Below, in pieces: positions 37,002-45,997 of a DNA stretch of 64,000 nucleotides. Made by a program: the position numbers and the translations under genes. Position 1 is the stretch's first letter; each line of letters starts with the position of its first letter. Where the stretch lies: contig NZ_JARESE010000050.1 in the NCBI RefSeq assembly GCF_029076845.1, positions 103,501 through 167,500 on the forward strand, read 5' to 3'. Origin of the DNA: Novosphingobium album (ex Liu et al. 2023). GTDB taxonomy: Bacteria; Pseudomonadota; Alphaproteobacteria; Sphingomonadales; Sphingomonadaceae. The notes below the pieces were generated by a model. The model was not told the origin of the DNA. It ran no database searches and worked only from the letters and a program-made list of their open reading frames with translations.

Positions 37002-37063
37002 TAAAAGCGGTGCACTTGCCTGGGGCCGGTGCGAACGGGAATGCGAACGGGAAAGGGTGGAGC

Positions 37064-37720
37064 TTGCGGCTTCTGGTGGTGGAGGACGACGCGCAACTGG
37101 CGGCCCGCCTGTCCGACCGGCTGCGCGACGCGGGCTTCGCGGTCGACGTCGCGCGCGGGCGCGAAGAGGGCGCGGCCTGGCCCGACATGGACAAGATGGC
37201 CGCCGTCGTGCTCGATCTCGGCCTGCCCGACGGCAGCGGCATGGACTTGCTCCGGCACTGGCGCGAGCGGCGCCTCGCTTGCCCGATCCTGATCCTGACC
37301 GCGCGCGGAAGCTGGCAGGACAAGGTCGTCGGGCTCAATGCCGGGGCAGACGATTTCGTGGTCAAGCCGGTGCGCTTCGAGGAGCTGCTCGCCCGGCTCC
37401 ATGCCCTGCTGCGCCGCCAGTCGGGCAGCCGCGACACCTGGATCGAGGAAGCCGGCATCCGGCTCGATCCCATCGCGCGCGAGGTGGAGTGCGACGGGCG
37501 CGCGCTTTCGCTGTCCAAGCAGGAGTTCCGCCTGCTCAACCTGTTCATGCGCCGGCCGGGGCAGGTGCTGTCGCAAGGCGATATCGTCGAGCATCTCTAT
37601 GACCTCGAAAGCCACCGCGACATCAACGCCGTCGAAGTGCTCGTCTCGCGGTTGCGCCGCAAGATCGGGACGGGGCGAATCCAGACCTTGCGGGGCCTGG
37701 GCTACAGGTTCGGCAAATGA
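37064..37720 (+). CDS. OmpR-family response regulator, divergent to heavy-metal efflux operon
   Basis: 218 residues from TTG at 37064. Receiver: acidic pair in LLVVEDDAQ, phospho-acceptor Asp51 in VLDLGLPDGSG, Thr in LILTARG, Lys in FVVKPVRFEE. Winged-helix DNA-binding domain: LSKQEFRLLNLFMRRPGQVLS and a C-terminal IQTLRGLGYRFGK. The TTG start is chosen because the family starts right there and AAAGGG precedes it; in-frame GTG or ATG codons upstream give an Asn/Gly-rich tail. Its stop overlaps the kinase ATG (ATGA). Expected to activate czcBAC-type genes. Confidence 0.92.
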   Translation: MRLLVVEDDAQLAARLSDRLRDAGFAVDVARGREEGAAWPDMDKMAAVVLDLGLPDGSGMDLLRHWRERRLACPILILTARGSWQDKVVGLNAGADDFVVKPVRFEELLARLHALLRRQSGSRDTWIEEAGIRLDPIAREVECDGRALSLSKQEFRLLNLFMRRPGQVLSQGDIVEHLYDLESHRDINAVEVLVSRLRRKIGTGRIQTLRGLGYRFGK

Positions 37721-39108
37721 GCGCCGCTTTCGCGCCTGCCGGCCCGGCCCGCCGCTGGCACTGGCGCTCGCTGCGCCTGCGCATCCTGCTGGCGGTGCTG
37801 CTGTGGGTCTCGCTGGGGATCGGCGGCATCTGGTTTTCCGCCACGCGCCTGTTCGCCAAGCATGTCGAGCAGCAGTATCACGAGGAACTGGAAGTCCACA
37901 TCAAGGAACTGGCCGGGCTGGTGCGCGTGGCGCCGGACGGGCGCCTGAGGATGGACCGCCCGCTGTCCGATCCGCGCTACCTCGTCCCGCTTTCGGGCTA
38001 TTACTGGCAAGTCAGCCTGCCGGGGCGCGAGACCATCCGTTCGGCCTCGATGACGCGCGGCCGGCTGGACCAGAGCGTCGCGCACGACAGCACGATCCAC
38101 CACCACATCGAGGACGGGCCGACCGGCCCCGCGATCACTTACGGCTTCCTGCGCGATGCGCCCGGCGCGGGCCAGGTGCACTATGCCATCGCCACCGACG
38201 AGCGCCTGCTGGACGAGGCGATCACCCGCTTCACGCGTGAGCTTACCGTCTGGCTCAGCGCACTGGCGCTGGCGCTGGTGGCCACCGGGCTGGCGGTGGT
38301 CTCGGTCGGGCTCAGGCCGCTCGACCGGCTGGCGCGGGCAACCGCGCGCCTGCGCGCCGGCGCGGCCGCGCGCCTCGAAGGGGACTATCCCACCGAGCTG
38401 GCGCCGCTGGTCGGCGATCTCAATGCCTTCATCGACCACAACCGCCAGACCGTGGAGCGCGCGCGGGTGGAAGCGGGCAACCTGGCCCATGCGCTGCGCA
38501 CGCCGCTGGCCGTGATGACCGACGAGGCGGAGCGGCTGGCGCACAGGGAGACGACGCGCAATGCGGGCCGCATCCTGCTTGAACAGGGGCAGGTGATGGC
38601 GCAGCACATCGAATACCAGCTTGCCCGCGCCAGTTCCGCCGCCGGCGCGCGCGGTCCCGGCACGGCCAGCCAGATCGGCGAGGTGCTCACGCCCATTCTC
38701 TCGGCGATGCGGCGGCTGCACCCGGACCGCGAATTCCTGCTGCGCGCGCCGACGGGCACCGGCGCGGTCTGGCCGGTCGATCCGGTGGACCTTGCCGAGC
38801 TGCTCTCGATCCTGCTGGACAATGCCGGCAAGTGGAGCAGGCACCAGGTGCGCGTCGAGCTGGCCGCCGAGCCGGACCTGCCCGAGCTTGCCGTGATCGA
38901 CGATGGCCCCGGCCTCACTCCCGACCAGATCGCCCGCGCCTGCGACATCGGCACGCGGTTCGACACCGCCATGCCCGGCTCCGGCCTGGGCCTGGCCATC
39001 GCTCGCGAGATCGCCGGCGCCTACGGCCTGCGCCTGACCCTCTCCCCCCGCGCAGATGGAGCCAGCGGCCTGGAAGCCCGCCTCAGCGCCTTGCCGGACG
39101 GGGCCTGA
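37717..39108 (+). CDS. Membrane sensor histidine kinase, metal-sensor candidate
   Basis: 463 residues. Helices at about 21-40 and 178-199 bracket a periplasmic domain of about 135 residues containing the His cluster AHDSTIHHHIED (His123, 128, 129, 130). HAMP-like segment after 200, H-box NLAHALRTPLAV with His258, N-box LLDNAGKW, G-boxes DDGPGLT and GSGLGLAIA. Coupled to the response regulator by a 4-base overlap. Location next to a heavy-metal RND operon plus the His cluster suggest it senses periplasmic metal ions; the metal is unknown. Confidence 0.93.
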   Translation: MSAAFAPAGPARRWHWRSLRLRILLAVLLWVSLGIGGIWFSATRLFAKHVEQQYHEELEVHIKELAGLVRVAPDGRLRMDRPLSDPRYLVPLSGYYWQVSLPGRETIRSASMTRGRLDQSVAHDSTIHHHIEDGPTGPAITYGFLRDAPGAGQVHYAIATDERLLDEAITRFTRELTVWLSALALALVATGLAVVSVGLRPLDRLARATARLRAGAAARLEGDYPTELAPLVGDLNAFIDHNRQTVERARVEAGNLAHALRTPLAVMTDEAERLAHRETTRNAGRILLEQGQVMAQHIEYQLARASSAAGARGPGTASQIGEVLTPILSAMRRLHPDREFLLRAPTGTGAVWPVDPVDLAELLSILLDNAGKWSRHQVRVELAAEPDLPELAVIDDGPGLTPDQIARACDIGTRFDTAMPGSGLGLAIAREIAGAYGLRLTLSPRADGASGLEARLSALPDGA

Positions 39109-39174
39109 GGCGTTTCGATCCGCGCGCTCGCGGCGGCCGGTCCCCTCCTGCTCAGGCCCGGCGCCTGAAGGCGG

Positions 39175-40734
39175 TCATTGCGCGGGTATCGCGGCAAGGT
39201 CCGCATCGAGCGCATCCAGCGCGGCGTCGGTGAACTGGTCCGGCGCGAATTTCTGGATCGAGCGCAGGGTCATGCCCTTGGCCATGCCGATGCGCTGGTC
39301 CTCGCTGATGCCGGGGAAATGCCGGTCGATCAGTTCTCGTGCCGAGGGGTTGTCAAGCAGGTCGGCCAGCCTGGTGTCCCCGGTCGAGATCGCGGCGATA
39401 GCCGGCGTGTCGGCCTTGCGCTCGGCGTCGGCCGGTGCCGGTTCGAGTGGCGTGAAGCTGGCCGAAGGCGTCAGCTTGACGTGGAGTTCGGACAGGCCGC
39501 GAATGATGAAGCTCGGCTCGTAGTCGAGCGCGCGGGCGCCGGCGGGGCCGTGCCGGGCCTCGTCGATGTCGATATGCGCGGTGTGTTCGAGGAACTTCTC
39601 AAGGATGACACGGACTTCGGCCCGGGCCAGCGGCGCGCCCGCGCAGGTGTGGGCGCTTCGGCCGAAGGCGACGTGTTCCTTGATCCTGGGGCGGCCGAGG
39701 ATGAAGGCTTCCGGCTGGTCCCAGCGCTTGGGATCGCGGTTGGCGGCGGCGATCGCCAGCAGCACCCTGGTTCCGGCCTTGACTGGCCGCCCGCCGATGC
39801 TGGTGTCGCGCCGGGCCAGCCGCGCGGTCTGCTTGGTGGAGCCTTCGAGGCGCAGCACTTCTTCCAGCAGTGCCGGAATCAACGACGGGTCGGCGCGGAG
39901 CCGGGCTTGCAGGCCCGGCTGATCGACGATGTAGCGCATCGCGTTGCTCAGCAGCTTGGCGCTGGTGTCCTGGCCCGCGCCGAACATGAACATGCCCAGC
40001 TTGACGATGTCGGCCGGATCGGGCCGGGTTCCGTCGGGATAAGTGGCATTGGCCAGTTCGCTCAGCACGTCCTCGCGCGGATGGGCCACCCGGTCGAAGA
40101 CATAGCCGGCGAAGTAGGCGCCCATGACGGCGAACGGATGATCCGCCTCGTCCAGCGCCATGTCGCCTTCGAGGTTGCCGGGGCAGGGGGCTTCGCGGAT
40201 CTTGTCCATGAACATCTGGCGATCCTCGTTCGGCACGCCGAGCAGGTCGGCCACCACCCAGGTCACGAACGGGGTGGCGATCTCATCGACCAGGTCGATC
40301 GCGCCTTTCGCCACCGCGCCGCGCACCATGCGATCGGCGAAATCGGCCATATAGGCTTCGTTCGCCTTGAGCCGCGAAGGCGTGAACAGCGTGTTGACGA
40401 GCGCGCGCATGTTGGTGTGCGGCTTGTCGTCCAGATTGACCAGCAGGTCACCGCCGTGGAAGGCATGGCGGTGTTGCTCGATCTGGTCGGTGATGTCGCT
40501 TCCCTCGGGCGTGAAGGGCAAGGGCAAGGCGGCGCCCTGCAGCCCGATGATCGCCGAGAAATCGGCCGAGTTGCGCATCACTTCGAGCAGTTCCTCGAAG
40601 CCTGTCACGATCAGGAAGTCGCGGCCTTCGGGCTGGTAGACCGGCCCGTGCTCGCGCACCGCCTCGAAATAGGCGTAAGGGTCCTTGAGGATCTGGTAAT
40701 CGGTGAAATAGTCGCGGTCGGCCAGTTGGGTCAT
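39175..40734 (-). CDS. Bacterial cytochrome P450 with C-terminal helical extension
   Basis: 519 residues; soluble class I P450s are usually 400-420. P450 core 1-424: I-helix oxygen motif AGQDT (253-257), ExxR at 292-295, and the heme loop FGRSAHTCAGAPLAR with Cys364. A Pro/Ala linker (about 425-448) leads to a roughly 70-residue module (450-519) reading TRLADLLDNPSARELIDRHF and GMAKGMTLRSI, then FTDAALDALDADLAAI. Similar modules occur C-terminal to other enzymes in this bacterial group, from memory. The ferredoxin directly upstream on the same strand is the likely electron donor; no ferredoxin reductase is nearby. Substrate unknown. Confidence 0.93.
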   Translation of the reverse strand: MTQLADRDYFTDYQILKDPYAYFEAVREHGPVYQPEGRDFLIVTGFEELLEVMRNSADFSAIIGLQGAALPLPFTPEGSDITDQIEQHRHAFHGGDLLVNLDDKPHTNMRALVNTLFTPSRLKANEAYMADFADRMVRGAVAKGAIDLVDEIATPFVTWVVADLLGVPNEDRQMFMDKIREAPCPGNLEGDMALDEADHPFAVMGAYFAGYVFDRVAHPREDVLSELANATYPDGTRPDPADIVKLGMFMFGAGQDTSAKLLSNAMRYIVDQPGLQARLRADPSLIPALLEEVLRLEGSTKQTARLARRDTSIGGRPVKAGTRVLLAIAAANRDPKRWDQPEAFILGRPRIKEHVAFGRSAHTCAGAPLARAEVRVILEKFLEHTAHIDIDEARHGPAGARALDYEPSFIIRGLSELHVKLTPSASFTPLEPAPADAERKADTPAIAAISTGDTRLADLLDNPSARELIDRHFPGISEDQRIGMAKGMTLRSIQKFAPDQFTDAALDALDADLAAIPAQ

Positions 40735-40796
40735 GTCAAAGCGCCTCGAATGGGAGTGCCGCCGGTGCCGGCAGGCGGGCTGGGATAAGGGGCCGG

Positions 40797-41114
40797 TCAG
40801 TCGTCCTGCGCCAGTGTGACGCGCATTCCGTCGAGTTGCGGCGTGAAGCGGATCTGGCAGGACAGGCGGGAATTCGCGTCCCGATCCGCAGAGCCGTCCA
40901 GCAGGTCGTTCTCATCCGCGCCCATCGCGTCGATCAGGCCGGCGAAGGCGGGATCGACGTGGACATGGCACGTCGCGCACGAACAGCAGCCGCCGCACAG
41001 CGCCAGCATTTCATCGAAACCGGCATCGCGGATCACTTCCATGACCGTGAGCCCCGGCCCTGCCGCGACCGCGCGCTCCGCTCCCGAACGGTCGACAATG
41101 ACGAGAGATGGCAT
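40797..41114 (-). CDS. [2Fe-2S] ferredoxin, P450 redox partner
   Basis: 105 residues, adrenodoxin/putidaredoxin type. Ligand pattern Cys-x5-Cys-x2-Cys in LCGGCCSCATCHVHV, with the fourth Cys in LSCQIRFTPQLDGMRVTL. AGGAG lies 7 bases before the ATG at 41114. It precedes the P450 by 62 bases on the same strand and should pass electrons to it; the family usually receives them from an FAD ferredoxin reductase, which is not in the window. Confidence 0.95.
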   Translation of the reverse strand: MPSLVIVDRSGAERAVAAGPGLTVMEVIRDAGFDEMLALCGGCCSCATCHVHVDPAFAGLIDAMGADENDLLDGSADRDANSRLSCQIRFTPQLDGMRVTLAQDD

Positions 41115-41398
41115 GAGATACTCCTGCAGACGTCTCGCAAGTCTGTGAGACATTGTGGCTCATATCTGTGCGAGGGTGGGCGCGTCAACGGGGAATTCGC
41201 GCCGCGCATGGCCAGCGCGCCGGATCGCCCGCGAAGGCGTCGCGGGGATGACCGAGGCGAATTGTCATGCGATCAGGGGAATGGCGGAGAGTTCGGGACG
41301 AAGTTCGAATTCTGAGCCAAGGGCCGCGACTGCGGCCCGGGCTTTCGCCCGCCCCAGCGGAGGCAATGAGCGAAGCGAATTTGCCGCGAGCGAAAATA

Positions 41399-41490
41399 TG
41401 GCGGAGACGCCGGGATTCGAACCCGGGGTGCCCCCTTAAGGGCACGACGGTTTAGCAAACCGCTGGTTTCAGCCACTCACCCACGTCTCC
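41399..41490 (-). tRNA. trnS: tRNA-Ser(GCU)
   Basis: On the reverse strand the 5' end GGAGACG pairs with CGTCTCC, followed by discriminator G and an encoded CCA (41399-41401). The anticodon loop TTGCTAA sits in a CGGTT/AACCG stem, giving anticodon GCT for AGC/AGU serine codons. A long variable arm (CGTGCCCTTAAGGGGGCAC region) and GGTTCGAATCC T-loop confirm a class II serine tRNA. 92 bases including CCA. Confidence 0.96.
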
Positions 41491-41759
41491 GGTTCGCGGC
41501 CTGCGAGCGCCGGGCTATAGCGATGGTGTTCAGGAGCGGCAAGGGCCTGCGAGGGGCGGTGGCGATGTTTTGCGTTCGTCTTGCAGATGCGGGCTTTTGC
41601 CGCGCTCGGGATTCGGCTGGCCGCAAAACGGACTCGCTCTGTCGACCGTTCATTGCGGGGTCAGGCCCGCTGGATTCTTTAAGGGGGCCGGTCTTGTGCG
41701 ATCGGAAGCCGCGCGGGCCACTGCGCCTGATGGCGGTTGCGTGGAGGATCCTCGGGAAA

Positions 41760-42548
41760 ATGCTAGTCCGCAAGAACAACTCGCTCGTGGCAAAGGCGCT
41801 GGCGCTGCTGGCCGCCTTCGCGCTGTCCGCGCCGGCGCTGGCGCAAGTGCGTCCGGTCGATCCCGACGCGGCGGCGATCGACGGGGACCTGTCGAGCCGT
41901 ACCAGCGCGCCGGCGCCGGTGGCCTCCCCGGCACCCGCGCCGTCGATCTCCGTCGGTGCCGATCCCGTCGCCGGCAACGGAACGCCAACCGAATCGGCCA
42001 GCGGCGTGGAGAACTGGCAAGCGCGCGATCTCGGTGCGGACGGCACGGCCACCACGGCCAGCCAGCAGACCTATCGCAAGGACGATCTGATCGGCGCGGC
42101 CGAAGGCGTGTTCGGCAAGGGCGCCGAAGGGCTCGCCGGCGTGATCGAGGATCTGCTGCGCAAGCAGGGCGAGCCGAATGGTTATATCATCGGCCGCGAA
42201 GGTTCGGGCGCGATCGCCTTCGGCCTGCGCTATGGCTCGGGCACGCTGCATCACAAGGTGGAAGGCACCCGGCCGGTCTACTGGACCGGGCCCTCGCTGG
42301 GCTTCGATGTCGGGCTGAACGCGGGCAATGCCTTTGTGCTGGTCTACAATCTCTACGATACCGAAGACCTCTACCACCGCTATGCGGCGGGCGAGGGGCA
42401 GGCCTATCTCGTCGGCGGCTTCAATGTCAGCTACTTGCGGCGCGGCGATGTGGTGCTGATCCCGGTGCGCATGGGCGCCGGCGTGCGGCTGGGCGCGAAC
42501 ATCGGCTACATGAAGTTCTCGCACGACCAGAAGTGGCTGCCGTTCTGA
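41760..42548 (+). CDS. eipA-like: EipA-like DUF1134 envelope protein
   Basis: 262 residues. Signal peptide (about 1-29, ending ALA-QVRP), a Pro/Ala-rich low-complexity region, then the DUF1134 domain with the near-invariant run NAFVLVYNLYDTEDLYHRY and LIPVRMGAGVRLGANIGYM. Brucella EipA of this family is a periplasmic protein needed for envelope integrity and is linked genetically to LPS and peptidoglycan functions; the same is inferred here. The ATG at 41760 gives a clean signal peptide; upstream in-frame ATGs would add a hydrophilic tail. Confidence 0.9.
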   Translation: MLVRKNNSLVAKALALLAAFALSAPALAQVRPVDPDAAAIDGDLSSRTSAPAPVASPAPAPSISVGADPVAGNGTPTESASGVENWQARDLGADGTATTASQQTYRKDDLIGAAEGVFGKGAEGLAGVIEDLLRKQGEPNGYIIGREGSGAIAFGLRYGSGTLHHKVEGTRPVYWTGPSLGFDVGLNAGNAFVLVYNLYDTEDLYHRYAAGEGQAYLVGGFNVSYLRRGDVVLIPVRMGAGVRLGANIGYMKFSHDQKWLPF

Positions 42549-42649
42549 CGGAGTGAGGGCGGGGCGCTGGTCCATCCGGTCGCCGCGGGCGAGCCAAACC
42601 CACCCACCACCTTGCACGCCACCGGCCCCGGCGCTAAGGCCCGCGCGCC

Positions 42650-43828
42650 ATGCTTACCAACCTCCAGCAACAGCCCGCCGACGCGCTTCTTGCGCTGATC
42701 AAGCTCCACAACGCGGACCCGCGGCCCGACAAGATCGACCTGGGCGTCGGCGTCTATCGCACCGGGCAGGGCGAAACCCCCGTGTTCGGCGCGATCAAGG
42801 CGGCGGAGCGCAAGCTGGTGGAAGAGCAGGATTCCAAGGCCTATCTCGGCCCCGAGGGCGATATGGGCTTTGTCGAGGCGCTGATGCCTTATGTCTTCGG
42901 CAAGGACAGCCCCGACATGGGTGGCCGGATCGAGGGGATGCAGGCGCCCGGTGGCACCGGCTCGCTGCGCCTGGCGCTGGCGCTGGCGCGCCGCGCGAAC
43001 GTGAAGCGGATCATTGTCGGCGTGCCGAGCTGGCCGAACCACGCGCAGATCTGCGCCGATCTCGGGCTCGAGGTGGTCGAGTTCAACCATGCGCGGGCCG
43101 ACGGCACGGTGGACATGGATGCCTTGCGCGCCGCGCTGGCGGGCGCCGGCGCCGAGGACGCGATCCTGCTGCACGGCTGCTGCCACAACCCCACCGGCAT
43201 CGATTATTCGCCCGGCGACTGGGACGAGATCGCCGGCCTGGTGTCCGAAGCCAAGATCCTGCCGATCATCGATCTGGCCTATCAGGGGCTGGGCATGGGC
43301 ATGGACGAGGATGCCTATGGCCTGCGCCGCGTGCTGGTCGCGGTGCCCGAGGCGCTGGTGTGCTATTCGTGCGACAAGAACTTCGGCCTCTATCGCGATC
43401 GCGTCGGCGCGTTCTACGTGATGGCGGCCGAGCCGGCGGATTTGCCCCGGATCATGTCGAACGCCCACGCGCTGGCCCGCGCCAACTGGTCGCAGCCGCC
43501 CGATCACGGCGCCGCCGCGGTGCGGTTGGTGCTGGAGGACGAGACGCTCACCGCGCAGTGGCTCGACGAGCTGGACCAGATGCGTGAGCGGATGCGCCAG
43601 GTGCGCGCCCGGCTGGCCGCCGCCGGCAAGGCCGGCACGGTCGATCTCGCGCCGATGGGCGGGCAGAACGGGCTGTTCTCGATCGTGCCGCTCAGCAAGG
43701 AGCAGGTGCTCGAAATGCGCGAGAAGCATGGCATCTACATGGCCGGTTCGGGCCGCATCAACATCGCCGGGCTGACCGCGGGCAATATCGACAAGTTCAT
43801 CGCCGCCGTCGCCGCCGTGGCCGCCTGA
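42650..43828 (+). CDS. Aromatic-amino-acid/aspartate aminotransferase, class I
   Basis: 392 residues, AspC/TyrB subgroup. PLP enzyme exchanging amino groups between aspartate, Tyr or Phe and 2-oxoglutarate. Typical signatures: KIDLGVGVYRTGQGETPVF near the N-terminus, the HGCCHNPTGID motif, DLAYQGLGMG with the pyridine-nitrogen Asp, and the Schiff-base Lys in YSCDKNFGLYRDRVGA. C-terminal YMAGSGRINIAGL carries the substrate carboxylate Arg. TyrB versus AspC preference cannot be assigned. Followed 16 bases later by an acetyltransferase gene. Confidence 0.94.
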   Translation: MLTNLQQQPADALLALIKLHNADPRPDKIDLGVGVYRTGQGETPVFGAIKAAERKLVEEQDSKAYLGPEGDMGFVEALMPYVFGKDSPDMGGRIEGMQAPGGTGSLRLALALARRANVKRIIVGVPSWPNHAQICADLGLEVVEFNHARADGTVDMDALRAALAGAGAEDAILLHGCCHNPTGIDYSPGDWDEIAGLVSEAKILPIIDLAYQGLGMGMDEDAYGLRRVLVAVPEALVCYSCDKNFGLYRDRVGAFYVMAAEPADLPRIMSNAHALARANWSQPPDHGAAAVRLVLEDETLTAQWLDELDQMRERMRQVRARLAAAGKAGTVDLAPMGGQNGLFSIVPLSKEQVLEMREKHGIYMAGSGRINIAGLTAGNIDKFIAAVAAVAA

Positions 43829-43844
43829 CGGCGGGCGGGCAACG

Positions 43845-44387
43845 GTGGATCGCCAGGCGACGCTGGAGGGCGAGCGGCTGCTGCTGCGCCCGTTGCGCCA
43901 TGACGATTGGGATGCGCTGTTCGCCGTCGCGTCGGACCCGGAGATCTGGGCGCGCCACCCTTCGCACGATCGCTGGCAGGAGCCGGTGTTCCGCGTGTTC
44001 TTCGCCGAGGCCATGGCCGGCGGCAGCGCCTACGCGGTGATCGACAAGGCGAGCGGCGCGGTGATCGGCTCCTCGCGCTATGGCGCGCCGGAGGCGGGAG
44101 CGGCTGGTGAGATCGAGATCGGCTGGTCGTTCCTGGCGCGCGCCTTCTGGGGGCGCGGCTACAATGCCGAGTTCAAGCGGCTGATGCTCGCCCATGCGCT
44201 GGCGCATTACCGGCGGGTGATCTTCCAGGTGGGCGCGGACAACGTGATCTCGCGCAAGGCGATGGCGAACATCGGCGGCGAGCTGACCGACCGTGCGCGC
44301 CGCTATGAACGCTGTGGCGTGATGGTGGACCATGTGATCTATGCGATCACGCGCGAAAGCTTCGCGGCGGGGCCGCTGGCGGGTTGA
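43845..44387 (+). CDS. GNAT-family N-acetyltransferase (RimJ/RimL-like)
   Basis: 180 residues from GTG at 43845. Acetyl-CoA-dependent acyltransferase of the Acetyltransf_3 subgroup: starts TLEGERLLLRPLRHDDWDAL; the EIEIGWSFLARAFWGRGYNAE segment forms beta strand 4 and the pyrophosphate loop (here less canonical than Q/RxxGxG/A). Substrate unknown; relatives act on protein N-termini or small amines. Probably co-transcribed with the aminotransferase. Confidence 0.87.
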   Translation: MDRQATLEGERLLLRPLRHDDWDALFAVASDPEIWARHPSHDRWQEPVFRVFFAEAMAGGSAYAVIDKASGAVIGSSRYGAPEAGAAGEIEIGWSFLARAFWGRGYNAEFKRLMLAHALAHYRRVIFQVGADNVISRKAMANIGGELTDRARRYERCGVMVDHVIYAITRESFAAGPLAG

Positions 44388-44417
44388 AGCCGGGCCGCCG
44401 CGCGCGGGTGGCGAACC

Positions 44418-45035
44418 TCAGCCGCGCAGGCTCTGCATCCGCTGGAGATAGCGCGCCAGCACGTCGATCTCCAGATTGACCTTGTCGCCCGCCGCCAGCG
44501 CGCCGAGCGTGGTGACTTCGGCGGTGTGCGGAATGATGTTGACCGCGAAGTGGCATGTGCCGTCCGGCTGGTCGGCCACTTCGTTCACCGTCAGCGAAAC
44601 GCCGTCCACCGTGATCGAGCCCTTGGGGGCGAGGTAGGGCGCCAGCTCCGCGCCGATGGCAAAGCCGATCCGGCGCGAATCGCCTTCAGGGCACAGGCCC
44701 AGGACTTCGCCCACGCCATCGACATGGCCGGTGACGATGTGCCCGCCCAGCTCATCGCCCAGCCGCAGCGCCGGTTCGAGATTGAGGCGCGTGCCTTCCT
44801 CCCAGCGGCCCGGCACCGTGCGCGCGACCGATTCGGCCGAGATATCGACCGCGAACCATGCGTCGCCCGCCACGCCGCCCTTGTCGACGACGGTCAGGCA
44901 CACGCCCGAACAGGCGATCGAGGCGCCGATGGCGATCGTCGCGGGATCGAACGGGCACGCGATCACCGCGCGCAGATCGCCCGTCTTGCGCGCTTCGCGG
45001 ATCGTGCCGATGGCGGTGACTATTCCGGTGAACAT
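44418..45035 (-). CDS. ribE: Riboflavin synthase alpha subunit
   Basis: 205 residues. Dismutates two 6,7-dimethyl-8-ribityllumazine molecules to riboflavin. Two tandem lumazine-binding domains are visible: [12 protein letters not shown] ... SIACSGVCLTVVD ... FAVDISAESV and GHIVTGHVDGVG ... GSITVDGVSLTVNEV ... FAVNIIPHTAEVTTL. The start overlaps the end of ribD by 16 bases. Last gene of a three-gene overlapping set. Confidence 0.96.
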   Translation of the reverse strand: MFTGIVTAIGTIREARKTGDLRAVIACPFDPATIAIGASIACSGVCLTVVDKGGVAGDAWFAVDISAESVARTVPGRWEEGTRLNLEPALRLGDELGGHIVTGHVDGVGEVLGLCPEGDSRRIGFAIGAELAPYLAPKGSITVDGVSLTVNEVADQPDGTCHFAVNIIPHTAEVTTLGALAAGDKVNLEIDVLARYLQRMQSLRG

Positions 45036-45997
45036 GGGATGCGCGTGTAGACTTCGAGCGTGTCGCTGCCAAGCGGGTGCTGTGCATCCCGCCGCCATTG
45101 CCCGTGCGCCCGCGCCAGCGCGGCAAGGCCGAAATCGGCCAGCGCGGGCCGGCCGCCGCCGATCAGGATCGGCGCGCGGTACAGCAGCAGGCGATCGACC
45201 AGCCCGGCGCGCAGGAAGGCGGCGGCGGCATCCGCCCCGCCCTCGACGAAAAGATACTGCACGCCCGCCATCCCGGCGATCGCCTCGGGCGAGGGCAGGG
45301 CGCGCCATCCCGTTGGCGCTTCGCCGCGCGTCAGCACCCAGCGTTCGGGGGCGCGGGCCTGCAGGCCGGGCAGGCGCACGTCGAGCCGGGGGGCGTCGCC
45401 GCGCAGCGTGGCGCCGCCCACCAGGATCGCGTCGGCCCGCGCGCGCATCGCGTGGACATGCGCGCGCGCGGCCTCGCCGGTGATCCACTGGCTCTCGCCG
45501 TTCGCCAGCGCGATGCAGCCGTCAAGCGACATGGCAAGCTTGAGGGTGACTTCGGGGCGGCCAAGGCGCTTTTGCGTCAGGTAGCCGGACAGGCTGGCTT
45601 CGGCTTGCGGCGAGGCCAGCAGGTCGAGCGCGATTCCCGCCGCGCGGATGCGGGCGATGCCGCTGCCGGCGGTGCGGGGATCGGGATCGCCGCAGCCGAC
45701 GACGACGCGGGCCAGCCCCGATGCCGCGACCAGATCGGCGCAGGCCGGCCCGCGCTCGGAGCGGTGCGCGCAAGGTTCGAGCGTGACGTAGAGCGTGGCG
45801 CCGCGCGCCGCCTCGCCGGCGGCGGCCAGCGCGACAGCTTCGGCATGGGGGCGCCCGCCGGGCCGGGTCCAGCCCCGCGCGACAACCTTGCCGTCCCTGA
45901 CCACGATCGCGCCGACGGCGGGATTGGGGCGGCTCAGCGGACGGGCGCGCGCGGCCAGGCTGGCGGCGGCGGCCAGCCAGCGGGCATCGTCATTCAC
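45020..45997 (-). CDS. ribD: Bifunctional riboflavin deaminase/reductase
   Basis: 325 residues. Two steps of riboflavin synthesis: deamination of the pyrimidine intermediate, then NADPH reduction of the ribosyl chain. N-terminal deaminase domain with zinc motif PHAEAVAL and [17 protein letters not shown]-terminal reductase domain from [17 protein letters not shown] to the end. GTG at 45997 overlaps the stop of the upstream 161-residue gene by 8 bases. No FMN riboswitch was recognised upstream. Confidence 0.95.
   Translation of the reverse strand: MNDDARWLAAAASLAARARPLSRPNPAVGAIVVRDGKVVARGWTRPGGRPHAEAVALAAAGEAARGATLYVTLEPCAHRSERGPACADLVAASGLARVVVGCGDPDPRTAGSGIARIRAAGIALDLLASPQAEASLSGYLTQKRLGRPEVTLKLAMSLDGCIALANGESQWITGEAARAHVHAMRARADAILVGGATLRGDAPRLDVRLPGLQARAPERWVLTRGEAPTGWRALPSPEAIAGMAGVQYLFVEGGADAAAAFLRAGLVDRLLLYRAPILIGGGRPALADFGLAALARAHGQWRRDAQHPLGSDTLEVYTRIPCSPE

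Noticed and set aside
36905..37063. Longer start for the response regulator
   Set aside because: Would translate the operator repeats and produce an Asn/Gly-rich tail unlike any receiver domain; TTG at 37064 with AAAGGG ahead is better.
41115..41398. Extra gene between ferredoxin and tRNA-Ser
   Set aside because: Only short frames without ribosome-binding site; 284 bases with one small GC hairpin at 41338-41351 and nothing else recognisable.
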